A DNA stretch of 64,000 nucleotides, taken from Thermohalobaculum sp965247385. GTDB lineage: Bacteria > Pseudomonadota > Alphaproteobacteria > Rhodobacterales > Rhodobacteraceae. Shown piece by piece: positions 45,396-53,622 of this stretch; position 1 is the stretch's first letter, and the number at the start of each line of letters is the position of its first letter. Made by a program: the position numbers and the translations under genes. Below the pieces are notes generated by a model. It had not been told where the DNA came from. It saw only the letters and a program-made list of their open reading frames with translations, and ran no database searches. The stretch is taken from positions 1,054,001 to 1,118,000 of the forward strand of contig CBDFHG010000002.1 in assembly GCA_965247385.1 (NCBI GenBank), read 5' to 3'.

Positions 45396-46390
45396 GCCTG
45401 CCCTCGCAGCCGCGCCATCAGACAGATCAGTTCCAGCGCGATGGTGGCGCCCGCCAACGAGGTGATTTCGGCATGATCGAAGGGCGGCGACACCTCGACC
45501 ACATCCATGCCGATCAGATCGATGCCGTCCAGGCGGCGAATGATTTCCTTCGCCTGCCAGGTCGACAACCCACCACAAACCGGGGTCCCGGTGCCGGGCG
45601 CGTAGGCCGGGTCGAGGCAGTCGATGTCGAAAGTGATGTAACAGCGGTTGTCGCCGACAACCTCGCGGATTTTCGCTACGGTGGCGTCGATGCCGGTCTC
45701 GTGGATCTTGTTGGCGTCATACACGGTGAAATCCGAAGGGTCGGTATAGGTGGTGCGGATACCGACCTGGATCGAGCGTTTCGCATCGACAATGCCCTCG
45801 CGCGCGGCGTGGTAGAACATGGTGCCGTGGTCGATGCGCCCACCCCCGTCCCCACCATCCTCACCCCGGTCATCGTCAATCGTGGTGTCGCAATGGGCGT
45901 CAAACTGGATCAGGCTGATGCCGACCCCATGCTTGCCGGCATGCGCCCGCAAGCTGGGATAGGTGGTGAAATGATCGCCACCGAGGCACAGTGCCGCCGC
46001 CCCCTGGCCGATCACATGCCCGATCACATTGCCTATCGCCGCCTCGATCTGCGCCGGCACCTTGTCCGGGCGGCCGAAATCGAAGTCGATATCGCCCCAG
46101 TCGACCACGCTCATGCGCTCGAAGGGGTCGAAGGGCGAGGGCCAGACATGGCTCCAGGAAAGCTGCGTCGAGGCGGCGCGGATGCCGCGCGGGCCAAGAC
46201 GGCAGCCGGGACGGTTCGAGACCGAGGTATCGAACGGCACCCCGATAACCGCAAGATCCACCCCGGCCAGATCGCGGGCAAAGCGGCGGCGGCAAAAGCT
46301 CAGCGCGCCGGAATACATTTGCTCGTTATGGGTCACGGTCCGGTCGCCGGAGGCGAGGAAGGCGTAATCCTTGCGAAAGGGGTCGGTCAT
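45392..46390 (-). CDS. speB: Agmatinase (ureohydrolase family)
   Basis: A 332-residue manganese hydrolase that converts agmatine to putrescine and urea. Metal ligands are visible in GGDHFTTYPSL, QFDAHCDTTID and ITFDIDCLDPAYAPGTGTP. The C-terminal MDVVEVSPPFDHAEITSLAG block is characteristic. A Gly/Asp-rich loop (RGEDGGDGGG) follows the second metal motif. The ATG at 46390 overlaps the VOC gene stop by four bases. Guanidinobutyrase is an alternative activity for this family. Confidence 0.87.
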   Translation of the reverse strand: MTDPFRKDYAFLASGDRTVTHNEQMYSGALSFCRRRFARDLAGVDLAVIGVPFDTSVSNRPGCRLGPRGIRAASTQLSWSHVWPSPFDPFERMSVVDWGDIDFDFGRPDKVPAQIEAAIGNVIGHVIGQGAAALCLGGDHFTTYPSLRAHAGKHGVGISLIQFDAHCDTTIDDDRGEDGGDGGGRIDHGTMFYHAAREGIVDAKRSIQVGIRTTYTDPSDFTVYDANKIHETGIDATVAKIREVVGDNRCYITFDIDCLDPAYAPGTGTPVCGGLSTWQAKEIIRRLDGIDLIGMDVVEVSPPFDHAEITSLAGATIALELICLMARLRGQA

Positions 46391-46839
46391 CGGTCTGGTC
46401 CTTGAGATGTGGCGAGCAAATCCCGCGCCGCAGCGTAATCGCAAGTCGTCAGTTCGAAGTGGTTGCCGTCTGGGTCGACAAAGTAGATCGACCATGCAAG
46501 TTCGTGATCGACGACCGCGTTTCGGGTCAGGCGCTGGCCTTCCGTCGCCTTGATCTCACCGTCCGCCAGATCGGCAACGAACTGGGCGAACCCCGCTGCA
46601 TCGGTCGCAAAGGCGATGGTGTGGTCGCCGCCGGTGCCGTGTGCACCTTGGAACAGCGCCAGGCAACTGCGCCCTGACGCGGTTTGCAGAAACAGCGGCC
46701 CCCGCGGGTCGTCAGACCAGGAGCAAAACGCTTCGGCAACGCGCAGACCGAGAACTCGCCCGAACCAGGCCGCGGCGGCCCCCCTGTCCGACACGCGCAG
46801 GTGAACATGGTCGAGCCCCCGAGCCTCGAAATCCGACAT
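46387..46839 (-). CDS. VOC-family glyoxalase/dioxygenase-like protein
   Basis: A 150-residue protein of the vicinal-oxygen-chelate fold, with two beta-alpha-beta units. Possible metal ligands are His in LDHVHLRVSD, His in GTGGDHTIAFA and Glu in DGNHFELTTCD. It is the first gene of the speB-puuA operon (ATGA overlap with speB), 70 bases from a TTGTGATCACAA palindrome that probably controls it. The reaction is unknown; its position suggests a part in polyamine or guanidine metabolism. Confidence 0.83.
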   Translation of the reverse strand: MSDFEARGLDHVHLRVSDRGAAAAWFGRVLGLRVAEAFCSWSDDPRGPLFLQTASGRSCLALFQGAHGTGGDHTIAFATDAAGFAQFVADLADGEIKATEGQRLTRNAVVDHELAWSIYFVDPDGNHFELTTCDYAAARDLLATSQGPDR

Positions 46840-46908
46840 TGCAGGTATCCATCCTCCACGCCCGGCCCAGTACTGGTCTGGATATGGCCAGTTTGACAAT
46901 CGCGTCGA

Positions 46909-46920
46909 TTGTGATCACAA
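46909..46920. promoter_or_regulatory. Operator palindrome TTGTGATCACAA, site 1
   Basis: A perfect 12-bp palindrome in the divergent gap between the VOC-speB-puuA operon and gntR, 31 bases before the gntR start. Identical to site 2 at 47621-47632. Size, symmetry and placement suit a FadR/VanR-type GntR operator. Confidence 0.75.
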
Positions 46921-46951
46921 AAGCAGGCGAAGTTCAAGCGACGAGGTGCCG

Positions 46952-47626
46952 ATGCCCCCCCGGACTCTGCCGGAAACCGCCGATCTGCCCGCCCATGAGC
47001 GGGTTTACCGGGTGCTCCGGGGGCGGATCCTGTCCGGCGAGATGGCGCCCGGCGAACAGGTGACCCTGCGTGGGTTGGCCGAGGATCTCGGCGTCTCGAT
47101 GACCCCGGCCCGCGAGGCGATAAGCCGCCTGGTGGCCGAGCGGGCGCTGGACATGACCGTCTCGGGCCGGGTCACGATCCCGGCGCCGGGAATGCGGCGG
47201 CTGGAGGAGTTGTTCCGTGCGCGGGAATTGCTGGAACCGGAATTGGCCGTTCGTGCGCTGCCTAATACGGGAGAGTCGACCATATCCGACCTGCGCGCCA
47301 TTGATGAGGCAATCGACGGATACCTGGCCGGAGGCGATGCAGTCGGCTATGTGCAGGCCAACAATGCTTTCCACACCACGCTCTACGCGCTGGCCGACGC
47401 CCCGGCTCTGATGGCACTGGTCGAGAGCGTCTGGTTGCAGACCTCACCGGTCATGCGGCGCATTTATGGCCGCCTGGGCACCGCCGCGCTGACCGACTAC
47501 CACAAGGCAACCCTGGCGGCACTGGCAAGCCGCGATCTCGCCGCCATGGCCAATGCGATCCGCGCCGATGTCACCCAGGGTGCGGCGCTGCTGCATCAGG
47601 CCGCCCTTGACGAAAGCAATTTGTGA
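46952..47626 (+). CDS. GntR-family transcriptional regulator (FCD domain)
   Basis: A 224-residue regulator. A winged helix-turn-helix (YRVLRGRILSGEMAPGEQVT, then LAEDLGVSMTPAREAISRLV, residues ~15-75) is followed by an all-helical FCD ligand domain, with metal-binding residues likely in NNAFHTTLYALAD and DYHKATLAAL. The ATG at 46952 follows GAGG; a GTG at 46946 is possible. It sits between divergent polyamine genes and is flanked by two copies of TTGTGATCACAA, so it most likely represses itself, the VOC-speB-puuA operon and the aminotransferase gene. The ligand is presumably a polyamine intermediate. Confidence 0.9.
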   Translation: MPPRTLPETADLPAHERVYRVLRGRILSGEMAPGEQVTLRGLAEDLGVSMTPAREAISRLVAERALDMTVSGRVTIPAPGMRRLEELFRARELLEPELAVRALPNTGESTISDLRAIDEAIDGYLAGGDAVGYVQANNAFHTTLYALADAPALMALVESVWLQTSPVMRRIYGRLGTAALTDYHKATLAALASRDLAAMANAIRADVTQGAALLHQAALDESNL

Positions 47627-47632
47627 TCACAA
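47621..47632. promoter_or_regulatory. Operator palindrome TTGTGATCACAA, site 2
   Basis: Identical to site 1 and overlapping the gntR stop codon (TGA at 47624-47626), 38 bases before the aminotransferase start. It allows the same regulator to control the downstream spuC-puuB genes separately. Confidence 0.75.
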
Positions 47633-47669
47633 AATCACATGGCCCCGAACATATGTGAGGTTGACGACC

Positions 47670-49061
47670 ATGAACATCGCCCCCAATCTGCGCTCGACCG
47701 CCGACTACCAGGCGATGGACGCCGCCCATCACTGGCACCCGTTCACCGACACCAACGAGTTGAACGCCAAGGGCGCCCGGGTCATCACCACGGCGAAAGG
47801 CTGCTGGCTGACCGACAGCGACGGCAACCATATCCTCGACGGCATGGCCGGCCTGTGGTGCGTCAATACCGGCTATGGCCGCGACGAAATCGTCGAAGCG
47901 GTGGCGCGCCAGATGCGCGAACTGCCCTATTACAACACCTTCTTCCAAACCACCCACCCGCCCGCAGCGGCATTCTCCGAGGCGCTGTGCGCGATAGCAC
48001 CGGCCCATATCAACCGGGTTTTCTTCACCAATTCGGGCTCGGAATCGAACGACACCGTGTTCCGCCTGGCGCGGGTCTATTGGGACTGCATGGGCAAGCC
48101 GACGAAGAAAGCCTTCATCTCGCGCAAGAACGCCTATCACGGCTCGACCGTCTGCTCCGCCTCACTGGGCGGCATGACGCCGATGCACAAGCAGTCCGGC
48201 CTGCCGATCGAGGGCATCCACCATATCGGCCAACCTTACTGGTTCGGCGAAGGCCGCGACATGGACCCCGCGGATTTCGGTTTGATGCGCGCCCGCGAAC
48301 TCGAAGCCGAAATCCTCCAGCTGGGCGCCGACAACGTCTGCGCCTTCATCGGCGAGCCAATCCAGGGCGCGGGCGGCGTCATCATTCCGCCCGACACCTA
48401 CTGGCCGGAGATCCAGCGCATCTGCGCCAGGCACGATATCCTGCTGGTCGCCGACGAGGTGATCTGCGGCTTTGGGCGCACCGGCGCGTGGTGGGGTTCC
48501 GACAGCTTCGGCATCACCCCCGACCTGATGCCCATCGCCAAGGGGCTGACCGCGGGCTATGTGCCGATGGGCGGCGTCTTCATCTCGGACCGGGTCGCCG
48601 GGCCGGTGATGGAGAACGCCGGCGAGTTAACCCACGGCTACACCTATTCCGGCCACCCGGCGGCCTGCGCCGCCGGGATCGCCAACCTGCGCATCATGCA
48701 GGAGGAAAAGCTGGTCGAGCGGGTGCGCGACGATACCGGCCCCTATCTGGCGGCGAGCTGGGCCACGCTGGCCGATCACCCGCTGGTCGGCGAGGCGCGG
48801 ATCAAGGGTATGGTCGGGGCGCTGGAACTGGTGAAGAACAAGACCACCATGGAACGCTTCGCCGACGAGGGCGCCACCGGCGCTCGTTGCCGCGACTTTG
48901 CCATCGCCAACGGTCTAGTGATACGGGCAATGCGCGACACCATGATCATCTCGCCGCCCCTGGTGATGAATCACGAGGAATGCGACCTGCTGGTCGAACG
49001 CACCCGCAAAGCCCTGGACGATCTGGCCGATGCGCTGACCCGCGATGGCGCCTTCACCTGA
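47670..49061 (+). CDS. spuC: Class III aminotransferase, probably putrescine-pyruvate aminotransferase
   Basis: A 463-residue PLP enzyme of the omega-aminotransferase group. Motifs are HPFTDTNELNAKGARV, GLWCVNTGYGRDEI, the phosphate-cup NSGSESNDTVFRL, Asp in LLVADEVICGFGRTG, and the Schiff-base Lys in DLMPIAKGLTAGYVPMGG (about residue 290). HGYTYSGHPAACAAG is typical of SpuC-like enzymes. ATG at 47670 is the only start before the conserved region. It follows the second operator and precedes puuB. Other omega-amine substrates cannot be excluded. Confidence 0.87.
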   Translation: MNIAPNLRSTADYQAMDAAHHWHPFTDTNELNAKGARVITTAKGCWLTDSDGNHILDGMAGLWCVNTGYGRDEIVEAVARQMRELPYYNTFFQTTHPPAAAFSEALCAIAPAHINRVFFTNSGSESNDTVFRLARVYWDCMGKPTKKAFISRKNAYHGSTVCSASLGGMTPMHKQSGLPIEGIHHIGQPYWFGEGRDMDPADFGLMRARELEAEILQLGADNVCAFIGEPIQGAGGVIIPPDTYWPEIQRICARHDILLVADEVICGFGRTGAWWGSDSFGITPDLMPIAKGLTAGYVPMGGVFISDRVAGPVMENAGELTHGYTYSGHPAACAAGIANLRIMQEEKLVERVRDDTGPYLAASWATLADHPLVGEARIKGMVGALELVKNKTTMERFADEGATGARCRDFAIANGLVIRAMRDTMIISPPLVMNHEECDLLVERTRKALDDLADALTRDGAFT

Positions 49062-49151
49062 TCCGCCTTTGATTTCCGCTGATCCTATGGCACCCTTGCC
49101 GCCGTTGACGGACGCCGAGGGTCGTGTTCGCCCAGAATTAGGGAGAAAACG

Positions 49152-49628
49152 ATGGCTGACATGTTCACGGTTTATGGCTTCGAGGAATCCACCTATGTCC
49201 GCACGGTGCGGATGGTCCTGGCCGAGAAGGGCGCCGAACATGACCTGGTGCCGGTCAATATCATGGAGGGCGAGGGCGCTCAGCCGGAGCATCTGGCGCG
49301 CCATCCCTTCGGCAAGATCCCGGTGTTGGACCATGGCGACCTGCGCCTGTTCGAGACCGGCACCATCACCCGCTACCTGAACGACACCCTGCCCGGCATC
49401 CACCTGTGGCCGGGGCTGCGCAGATTCATCATCGAAGGGCTGGACGCGGGCGGCAAGGGCGATACGGTGGCGGGTCGCTGGGCCGTGCAGCCGCTCTGCC
49501 TGTCGATGACCGTCTCGGTCGTCGCACCGGCCTTCGTCCTCGGCCATCTGCTGCTGTATCGCGGCATTTTCGGCTTCTGGCTGCTTGACCTCTTCGAGGG
49601 TTTCGCGGGCGCGGTCGGGGCGATCTGA
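49152..49628 (+). CDS. GST-like protein with thioredoxin-fold N-domain and atypical hydrophobic tail
   Basis: The first ~85 residues (MADMFTVYGFEESTYVRTVR, then HPFGKIPVLDHGDLRLFETG) are a clear GST N-terminal domain. The usual helical C-domain is missing; after NDTLPGIHLWPGLRRFI the sequence becomes a Gly-rich linker and a hydrophobic stretch (VVAPAFVLGHLLLYRGIFGF). It looks like a GST truncated and joined by deletion to unrelated sequence, though its frame still reaches puuB with a one-base overlap (TGATG). Function is uncertain. Confidence 0.55.
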   Translation: MADMFTVYGFEESTYVRTVRMVLAEKGAEHDLVPVNIMEGEGAQPEHLARHPFGKIPVLDHGDLRLFETGTITRYLNDTLPGIHLWPGLRRFIIEGLDAGGKGDTVAGRWAVQPLCLSMTVSVVAPAFVLGHLLLYRGIFGFWLLDLFEGFAGAVGAI

Positions 49629-50923
49629 TGGCGGGCTACCTCACCGCCAACGACACCCCCGGCGTGCATGCCAAAAGCTGGTACGCCGCGACTGCCGGGG
49701 AGGGGTCAGACCACCCGGAACTCCAGGGCGACACCCGCGCCGATGTCTGCGTCGTCGGCGGCGGCTATGGCGGGCTGTCGGCGGCGCTGCATCTGGCCGG
49801 GCGCGGGCTCAAAGTGGCGCTGGTCGAAGCCAACCGGATCGGCTGGGGGGCTTCGGGGCGCAATGGCGGCCAGCTTGGCGTCGGGCCACGGGCCGAGATG
49901 GCGAAATACGAGCAGGCGGTCGGGCGTGACGATGCCCGCAAGGCCTGGGACATCGCCCTCGCCGCCAATCGCCTGGTCAAGGAATTGATCGCCCGTCACG
50001 CCATCGACTGCGACCTGACCCCCGGTTATCTCGAAGCCTGCTGGAGAGCCTCGCACGCGGCCGAGGTGATGGCCACCCCGGACCATCTGGCGCGCCATTA
50101 TGGCCACACTGACGCCCGCCCGGTCAGCCGCGACAAGATGGCGGAAATGCTCGGCACCGACCGTTATCACGGCGGCTATCTGGATATGGCCGGGGCGCAC
50201 CTGCACCCGCTGCGCTACGCGCTGGGACTTGGGCGGGCAGCAACGCAAGCCGGGGCGCGGATCTTCGAGCGCTCGCCGGTGACACGGATCGATGCCGGGC
50301 AAGTGACCACCGATCGGGGCACGGTCACTGCCGACCATGTGATCGTCGCCTGCAACGGCTATCTCGACGGGCTGGTGCACCGGATCGCCCGGCGCACCAT
50401 GCCGATCAACAACTTCATCGCGGCGACCGAGCCCCTGGGCGAGGCGCGCGCGCGCTCGATCATCCGCGACAATCCTTGCGTCTGCGACACCAAGTTCGTC
50501 CTGAACTATTACCGCATCACCCCGGACCACCGGCTGCTGTGGGGCGGTGGCGAGAGCTACGGCAAACGCTTTCCGCGCGATATCGCCGGGCTGGTGCGGC
50601 GCAAGATGCTGCAGATTTTCCCGCAACTGGCCGATGTCGCCTTCACCCATGTCTGGGGCGGCACGCTGGCGATCACCGGAACCCGGTTCCCGGCCTTCCA
50701 GAGGCTCGACGACAAGACCTTGGCAATCTCCGGCTGGTCAGGCTCGGGCATCCACATGGCGACCATGGGCGGACAGATCGCCGCCGAGGCAGTCGTGGGA
50801 ACGATGGAAAACTGGGACCTGATGGCGCGCCTGCCCACCCCCACCTTCCCGGGCGGCGACTGGTTCCGCGCGCCGCTCCTGGCGGCGGCGATGACCTGGT
50901 ACAGCCTGCGCGACCGGTTCTGA
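49628..50923 (+). CDS. puuB: Gamma-glutamylputrescine oxidase (FAD-dependent, DAO family)
   Basis: A 431-residue flavoprotein that oxidises gamma-glutamylputrescine to the aldehyde with release of ammonia and H2O2. It has the FAD-binding motif DVCVVGGGYGGLSAALHLAG (about residue 40), then GWGASGRNGGQLGVG, DHVIVACNGYLDGL and a C-terminal ISGWSGSGIHMATMGGQ. The N-terminus TPGVHAKSWYAAT is typical of PuuB. It is the last gene of the gntR-spuC-GST-puuB group. No puuC or puuD gene is in the window. Confidence 0.88.
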   Translation: MAGYLTANDTPGVHAKSWYAATAGEGSDHPELQGDTRADVCVVGGGYGGLSAALHLAGRGLKVALVEANRIGWGASGRNGGQLGVGPRAEMAKYEQAVGRDDARKAWDIALAANRLVKELIARHAIDCDLTPGYLEACWRASHAAEVMATPDHLARHYGHTDARPVSRDKMAEMLGTDRYHGGYLDMAGAHLHPLRYALGLGRAATQAGARIFERSPVTRIDAGQVTTDRGTVTADHVIVACNGYLDGLVHRIARRTMPINNFIAATEPLGEARARSIIRDNPCVCDTKFVLNYYRITPDHRLLWGGGESYGKRFPRDIAGLVRRKMLQIFPQLADVAFTHVWGGTLAITGTRFPAFQRLDDKTLAISGWSGSGIHMATMGGQIAAEAVVGTMENWDLMARLPTPTFPGGDWFRAPLLAAAMTWYSLRDRF

Positions 50924-50944
50924 ATCGAGTCTCGCTCCGCGAGT

Positions 50945-51292
50945 TTATTGCCCGTGACAAAATCCGCCTGTGCGGATTTTCGGCGCTCCGCCTGCCCCGC
51001 GCGCCTGTTCGAAAGCTTGCGCTTTCGGCGCTCCGCCGGACGCAAGCAAGGCGTCGGCCTGCGTGTCATAAAGTTCAGCCAGTCTTGCGTAGTAGCGCAT
51101 GGAATTGACGAATATCTGAACCAAGAGAATGCCAATGCCAATGGCGCCAGCCACTTCGCCTCCTTGAGTTATCGCTTGCTGAATATCGGTTTTCTGTCCG
51201 TTCCCCGCAGGAACTACAGCGGCATCGGCGAGGTCGCGCGCAGTCTTTTGGTCTATATTCGCAGCATCTCTGGCCGCTATTGCAAGCTCCAA
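50945..51292 (-). CDS. Small hypothetical membrane protein
   Basis: A 115-residue ORF with one hydrophobic segment (AGAIGIGILLVQIFVNSM) after a ~45-residue N-terminal region. The C-terminal ~25 residues are encoded by a dispersed 30-bp repeat (51001-51030) and are probably not native. No family is recognised. It overlaps the upstream ORF 51277-51549 by 16 bases, and the two may be one frameshifted gene. Confidence 0.4.
   Translation of the reverse strand: MELAIAARDAANIDQKTARDLADAAVVPAGNGQKTDIQQAITQGGEVAGAIGIGILLVQIFVNSMRYYARLAELYDTQADALLASGGAPKAQAFEQARGAGGAPKIRTGGFCHGQ
51001..51030 (-). repeat. 30-bp dispersed repeat, copy 2
   Basis: Reverse complement matches 17000-17029 at 28 of 30 positions. 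It sits just after puuB, close to a further shorter motif of similar wording at about 50970-51000. Confidence 0.6.
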
Positions 51293-51549
51293 GCGATCGT
51301 AACCGCAGCCGTCGCATCGGCACGTCGCGCGTTTCTCTGCTTTCTGGCATCGGGAGAGTTCGTCCCGGCGGTAGCAGCCTGGGCTGCAATGTCAGCAACA
51401 AATAGAAATGTCCGGCTCGGTAGCACATAGAGTGTCCGCTTTTGGTTTGATTGCTGGAAAGCTCCCAGAGGTGCCTCCCAGGGCGGGTCGTTGAATTTAC
51501 GGCAAGACACATCAAGACGCCTGGCAGTGAATCTTTCGCCGTCAAGCAC
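51277..51549 (-). CDS. Hypothetical protein, possibly part of a broken gene
   Basis: A 90-residue ORF (GERFTARRLDVSCRKFNDPP, then RTLYVLPSRTFLFVADIA). Coding character continues upstream of the assigned GTG (PCRAKIPV), so the real start may be lost. It ends where the 50945-51292 ORF begins. No family is recognised. Confidence 0.3.
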   Translation of the reverse strand: MLDGERFTARRLDVSCRKFNDPPWEAPLGAFQQSNQKRTLYVLPSRTFLFVADIAAQAATAGTNSPDARKQRNARRADATAAVTIAWSLQ

Positions 51550-51604
51550 TGGAATCTTTGCTCGACAGGGGTCTTGGAAACAGGGCGCGCCAACTGGCGC
51601 GCCC

Positions 51605-51728
51605 TTCGCATCAATGCACCGTCGCGCTCACCCCCTGCGTCGCACCCCGCGCCCGGTCGCCCGGCACCAGCCCGTCGTCACCAGCACCGACCGCCAGCGT
51701 CTCGCCATCGCACAGCGTGCCGCCCAGT
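51605..51728 (-). pseudogene. Duplicate of the clpB 3' end
   Basis: About 124 bases closely match 54690-54813, the last ~40 codons of clpB, in the same orientation. The encoded tail GDRARGATQGVSATVH is identical, and a few substitutions lie elsewhere. The copy stops abruptly at a REP-like hairpin. It and the genuine clpB end bracket the 3-kb accessory patch holding IS1, the toxin-antitoxin pair and two broken genes. Confidence 0.85.
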
Positions 51729-51796
51729 AGGGCGGGGTTCACCCCGCCACGACTCCCGCCGGGCCGGACCGCCGGGGTGAACCCCGCCCTACTGGG
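51723..51796. repeat. REP-like perfect 24-bp palindrome
   Basis: Arms at 51723-51746 and 51773-51796 pair perfectly; the core is GTAGGGCGGGGTTCACCCCG. This wording is widespread as an intergenic palindrome in proteobacteria, and the GTAG start resembles RAYT-associated REPs. It abuts the duplicated clpB end. Confidence 0.85.
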
Positions 51797-51862
51797 CTGG
51801 TCGGCGGGAGTATCCCGCACGATCAGGCAGGGTGGCAAGGGAAGTCAAAATCCGGCAGTGCA

Positions 51863-52748
51863 TCAGTTTGAATTTTTCGTTTTGCAGGTCTTTGGGCGAC
51901 CCGGCTTCGGCGCAACCGCATCCATCGCCGTGACGATCTCTTCCATATCCCAAACCCGGTCAGTCAGCCCGGCTTCCATCGCGGGGGTGACGCGCAGCGT
52001 TTTGTGGATGCGGCAGAAGTTGCAGAAAACGGTGTAGAGCGCGACCATGTGCATGTGGTTCTCGAACTTCTTTGAGAACGCATTGGTCAGGCGGGTGAAG
52101 CGGCGCATGTGCATCCGCATGGTCAGGTTCTGGCGTTCAACATGTGACGTGGAAACCAGCGCCTTGTCCGGGTTGCCTTCCACAACTGCGCTTTTTGGCA
52201 CCAGTGCATACGGCGGGGCTATAGCACCGCTCGCTGTCCTTGCCGGTCGGCTTGCCGTAGAGCTTCACCAACCGGGCGTAGTCCACATCGCTACCGAATG
52301 CGCCTTCAACGGCTTCCAGACAGGCCTTATGGCCATCGGTGGTAAGCTGGACGCGGTTTGCCAGGCGGCTGCCAAGATCGTCCATGACCTCGATTGCATA
52401 ATCGCTGTCACGCCCGCCAACCAGCCATGAGATAATGAGCTTGCTGTCGCTGTCGAGCGCGGTCCATGTCCATGTGTCGCCAGCTTCCTCGGGCGCAGCC
52501 TTGGCCATCTTGACGTTCTTCTGCTTGGCGTAGGTGAAGCTCCAAATCTCGTCGCACTGGACCTTGCTGGCCGTGACGCCCTGCACATGTTCGTCGTGCA
52601 AATCGGCGCAGACCGTGCCCGCGTCGATCAGCAGCGTTGCGACGGTGTTGACGCTCACATCGGCCAGCCGCGCGGTGGCCCGCATGGACTGCCCTTCACA
52701 GAGCATATTCAGGATCAGCGAGCGGGTTTTGAGGGGCAGCTTGTTCAT
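51863..52748 (-). pseudogene. IS1-family transposase, split by a frame change
   Basis: The first frame starts MNKLPLKTRSLILNMLCEGQ (ATG at 52748) and carries the helix-turn-helix, CDEIWSFTYAKQKNVK and LTTDGHKACLEAVE. Near 52190 it must shift at CCAAAAAG to the frame containing SAVVEGNPDKALVSTSHVER, RFTRLTNAFSKKFENHMHM and the end at 51863. IS1 elements use programmed -1 shifting, but normally nearer the N-terminus. Here the five-A run could be either a slippery site or a one-base lesion. IS ends were not identified. Confidence 0.8.
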
Positions 52749-52761
52749 ACCCCTTGTATCT

Positions 52762-52795
52762 GAACGGATATGCTTAGCATCAAGCATATCCGTTC
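52762..52795. repeat. Perfect 14-bp hairpin upstream of IS1
   Basis: GAACGGATATGCTT at 52762-52775 pairs perfectly with 52782-52795 over a 6-base loop. It lies between the IS1 gene start and the 3' end of the antitoxin gene. It could terminate the toxin-antitoxin transcript or mark the IS1 boundary. Confidence 0.65.
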
Positions 52796-52822
52796 ACTTT
52801 AATTGCGAGCTTCCTGTCGATT

Positions 52823-53281
52823 TTAGGCCGCTGCTTCCCAACCCGCGCTGGTCGGCTTGAATGAGACGGATAGGTCCTCAAGTTTCTCAAGATCGGCAAT
52901 CGCCTGAAGAAACTCGCGAACATCCGGATTTCCAACCGAATGATCCAAATACAGCAGTCGGATCATTCTTTCACTGTCAGGCGGGATCGCTTCGTGATCA
53001 GCCAATCGCTTCTTTTCCCAACGGGCGATAGACTGCTCTTCTTTCCCCAGAAGCAGAGCAAGATTGGACTGAGACAACCCCATCTCGTGGCGAAGGAATC
53101 TTGCCTCGCGACCATCAAGATGTTTTCTCTGCGTTGCCAGAAAATGCCCAATTGCACAGTGCAGTTCTTCTCTGTTTTCTATTGACACAGTTCTCCCTCG
53201 GCTTCCCTCATGATAAGTAAAGCCGTTCGTAAGATAGATGTTGTCTAGTCCGCTCTCCTTGTATTGGTACAGGTTTTTCAT
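52823..53281 (-). CDS. Antitoxin, XRE-type helix-turn-helix (MqsA/HigA-like)
   Basis: A ~152-residue protein: a toxin-binding N-terminal part (MKNLYQYKESGLDNIYLTNG) and a helix-turn-helix in LRHEMGLSQSNLALLLGKEE and QSIARWEKKR (about residues 65-95). It lies directly after a DUF4258 toxin gene. The ATG at 53281 has GGAG at good spacing; an ATG at 53302 would overlap the toxin gene by eight bases. It probably neutralises the toxin and represses the operon through the palindrome at 53623-53641. Confidence 0.78.
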   Translation of the reverse strand: MKNLYQYKESGLDNIYLTNGFTYHEGSRGRTVSIENREELHCAIGHFLATQRKHLDGREARFLRHEMGLSQSNLALLLGKEEQSIARWEKKRLADHEAIPPDSERMIRLLYLDHSVGNPDVREFLQAIADLEKLEDLSVSFKPTSAGWEAAA

Positions 53282-53294
53282 CAGTTCCACTCCA

Positions 53295-53570
53295 TCAGCC
53301 ATAGGTTGTTACCACTGTCATCCTCGTTCTTTCTTCCAGGCCAACTACGACATGTACACGCCTCCCGGCAACATGCTTACGCAAGACACAAACCCGATCT
53401 TCGTTTTCCTCGTCCCAGACGGGAACCTTTATAATCTGCCCTGCCTTCAAGACCTCCCAAACCTGCCTCACGGATATGTCGAGTTCCGCCATTTTTTCTT
53501 GGACATGATCACTGAATCCGACGCCCCTGAAATCCAGGACACAGGCCCTGACCCACTCCTCAGCCTCCAA
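53295..53570 (-). CDS. Putative toxin, DUF4258 (MqsR/RelE-like)
   Basis: About 91 residues: FSDHVQEKMAELDISVRQVW followed by VWDEENEDRVCVLRKHVAGR and VHVVVGLEERTRMTVVTTYG. This is the compact beta-rich fold of DUF4258 proteins, which are usually toxins paired with an XRE partner. No ATG is available; TTG at 53570 is used, but the frame stays open and protein-like for about 18 more codons upstream. It precedes the antitoxin gene, the MqsR-like order. Confidence 0.7.
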   Translation of the reverse strand: MEAEEWVRACVLDFRGVGFSDHVQEKMAELDISVRQVWEVLKAGQIIKVPVWDEENEDRVCVLRKHVAGRRVHVVVGLEERTRMTVVTTYG

Positions 53571-53622
53571 ACAGCTCAGTAATGCCAGTCGTGTGCGGAG
53601 CGGTACAACGTCACCAGTTATT

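Noticed and set aside
52137..52787. Programmed frameshift as the sure explanation for the split IS1 gene
   Set aside because: The shift site has only five A residues after C and lies late in the gene, so a simple one-base lesion is at least as likely.
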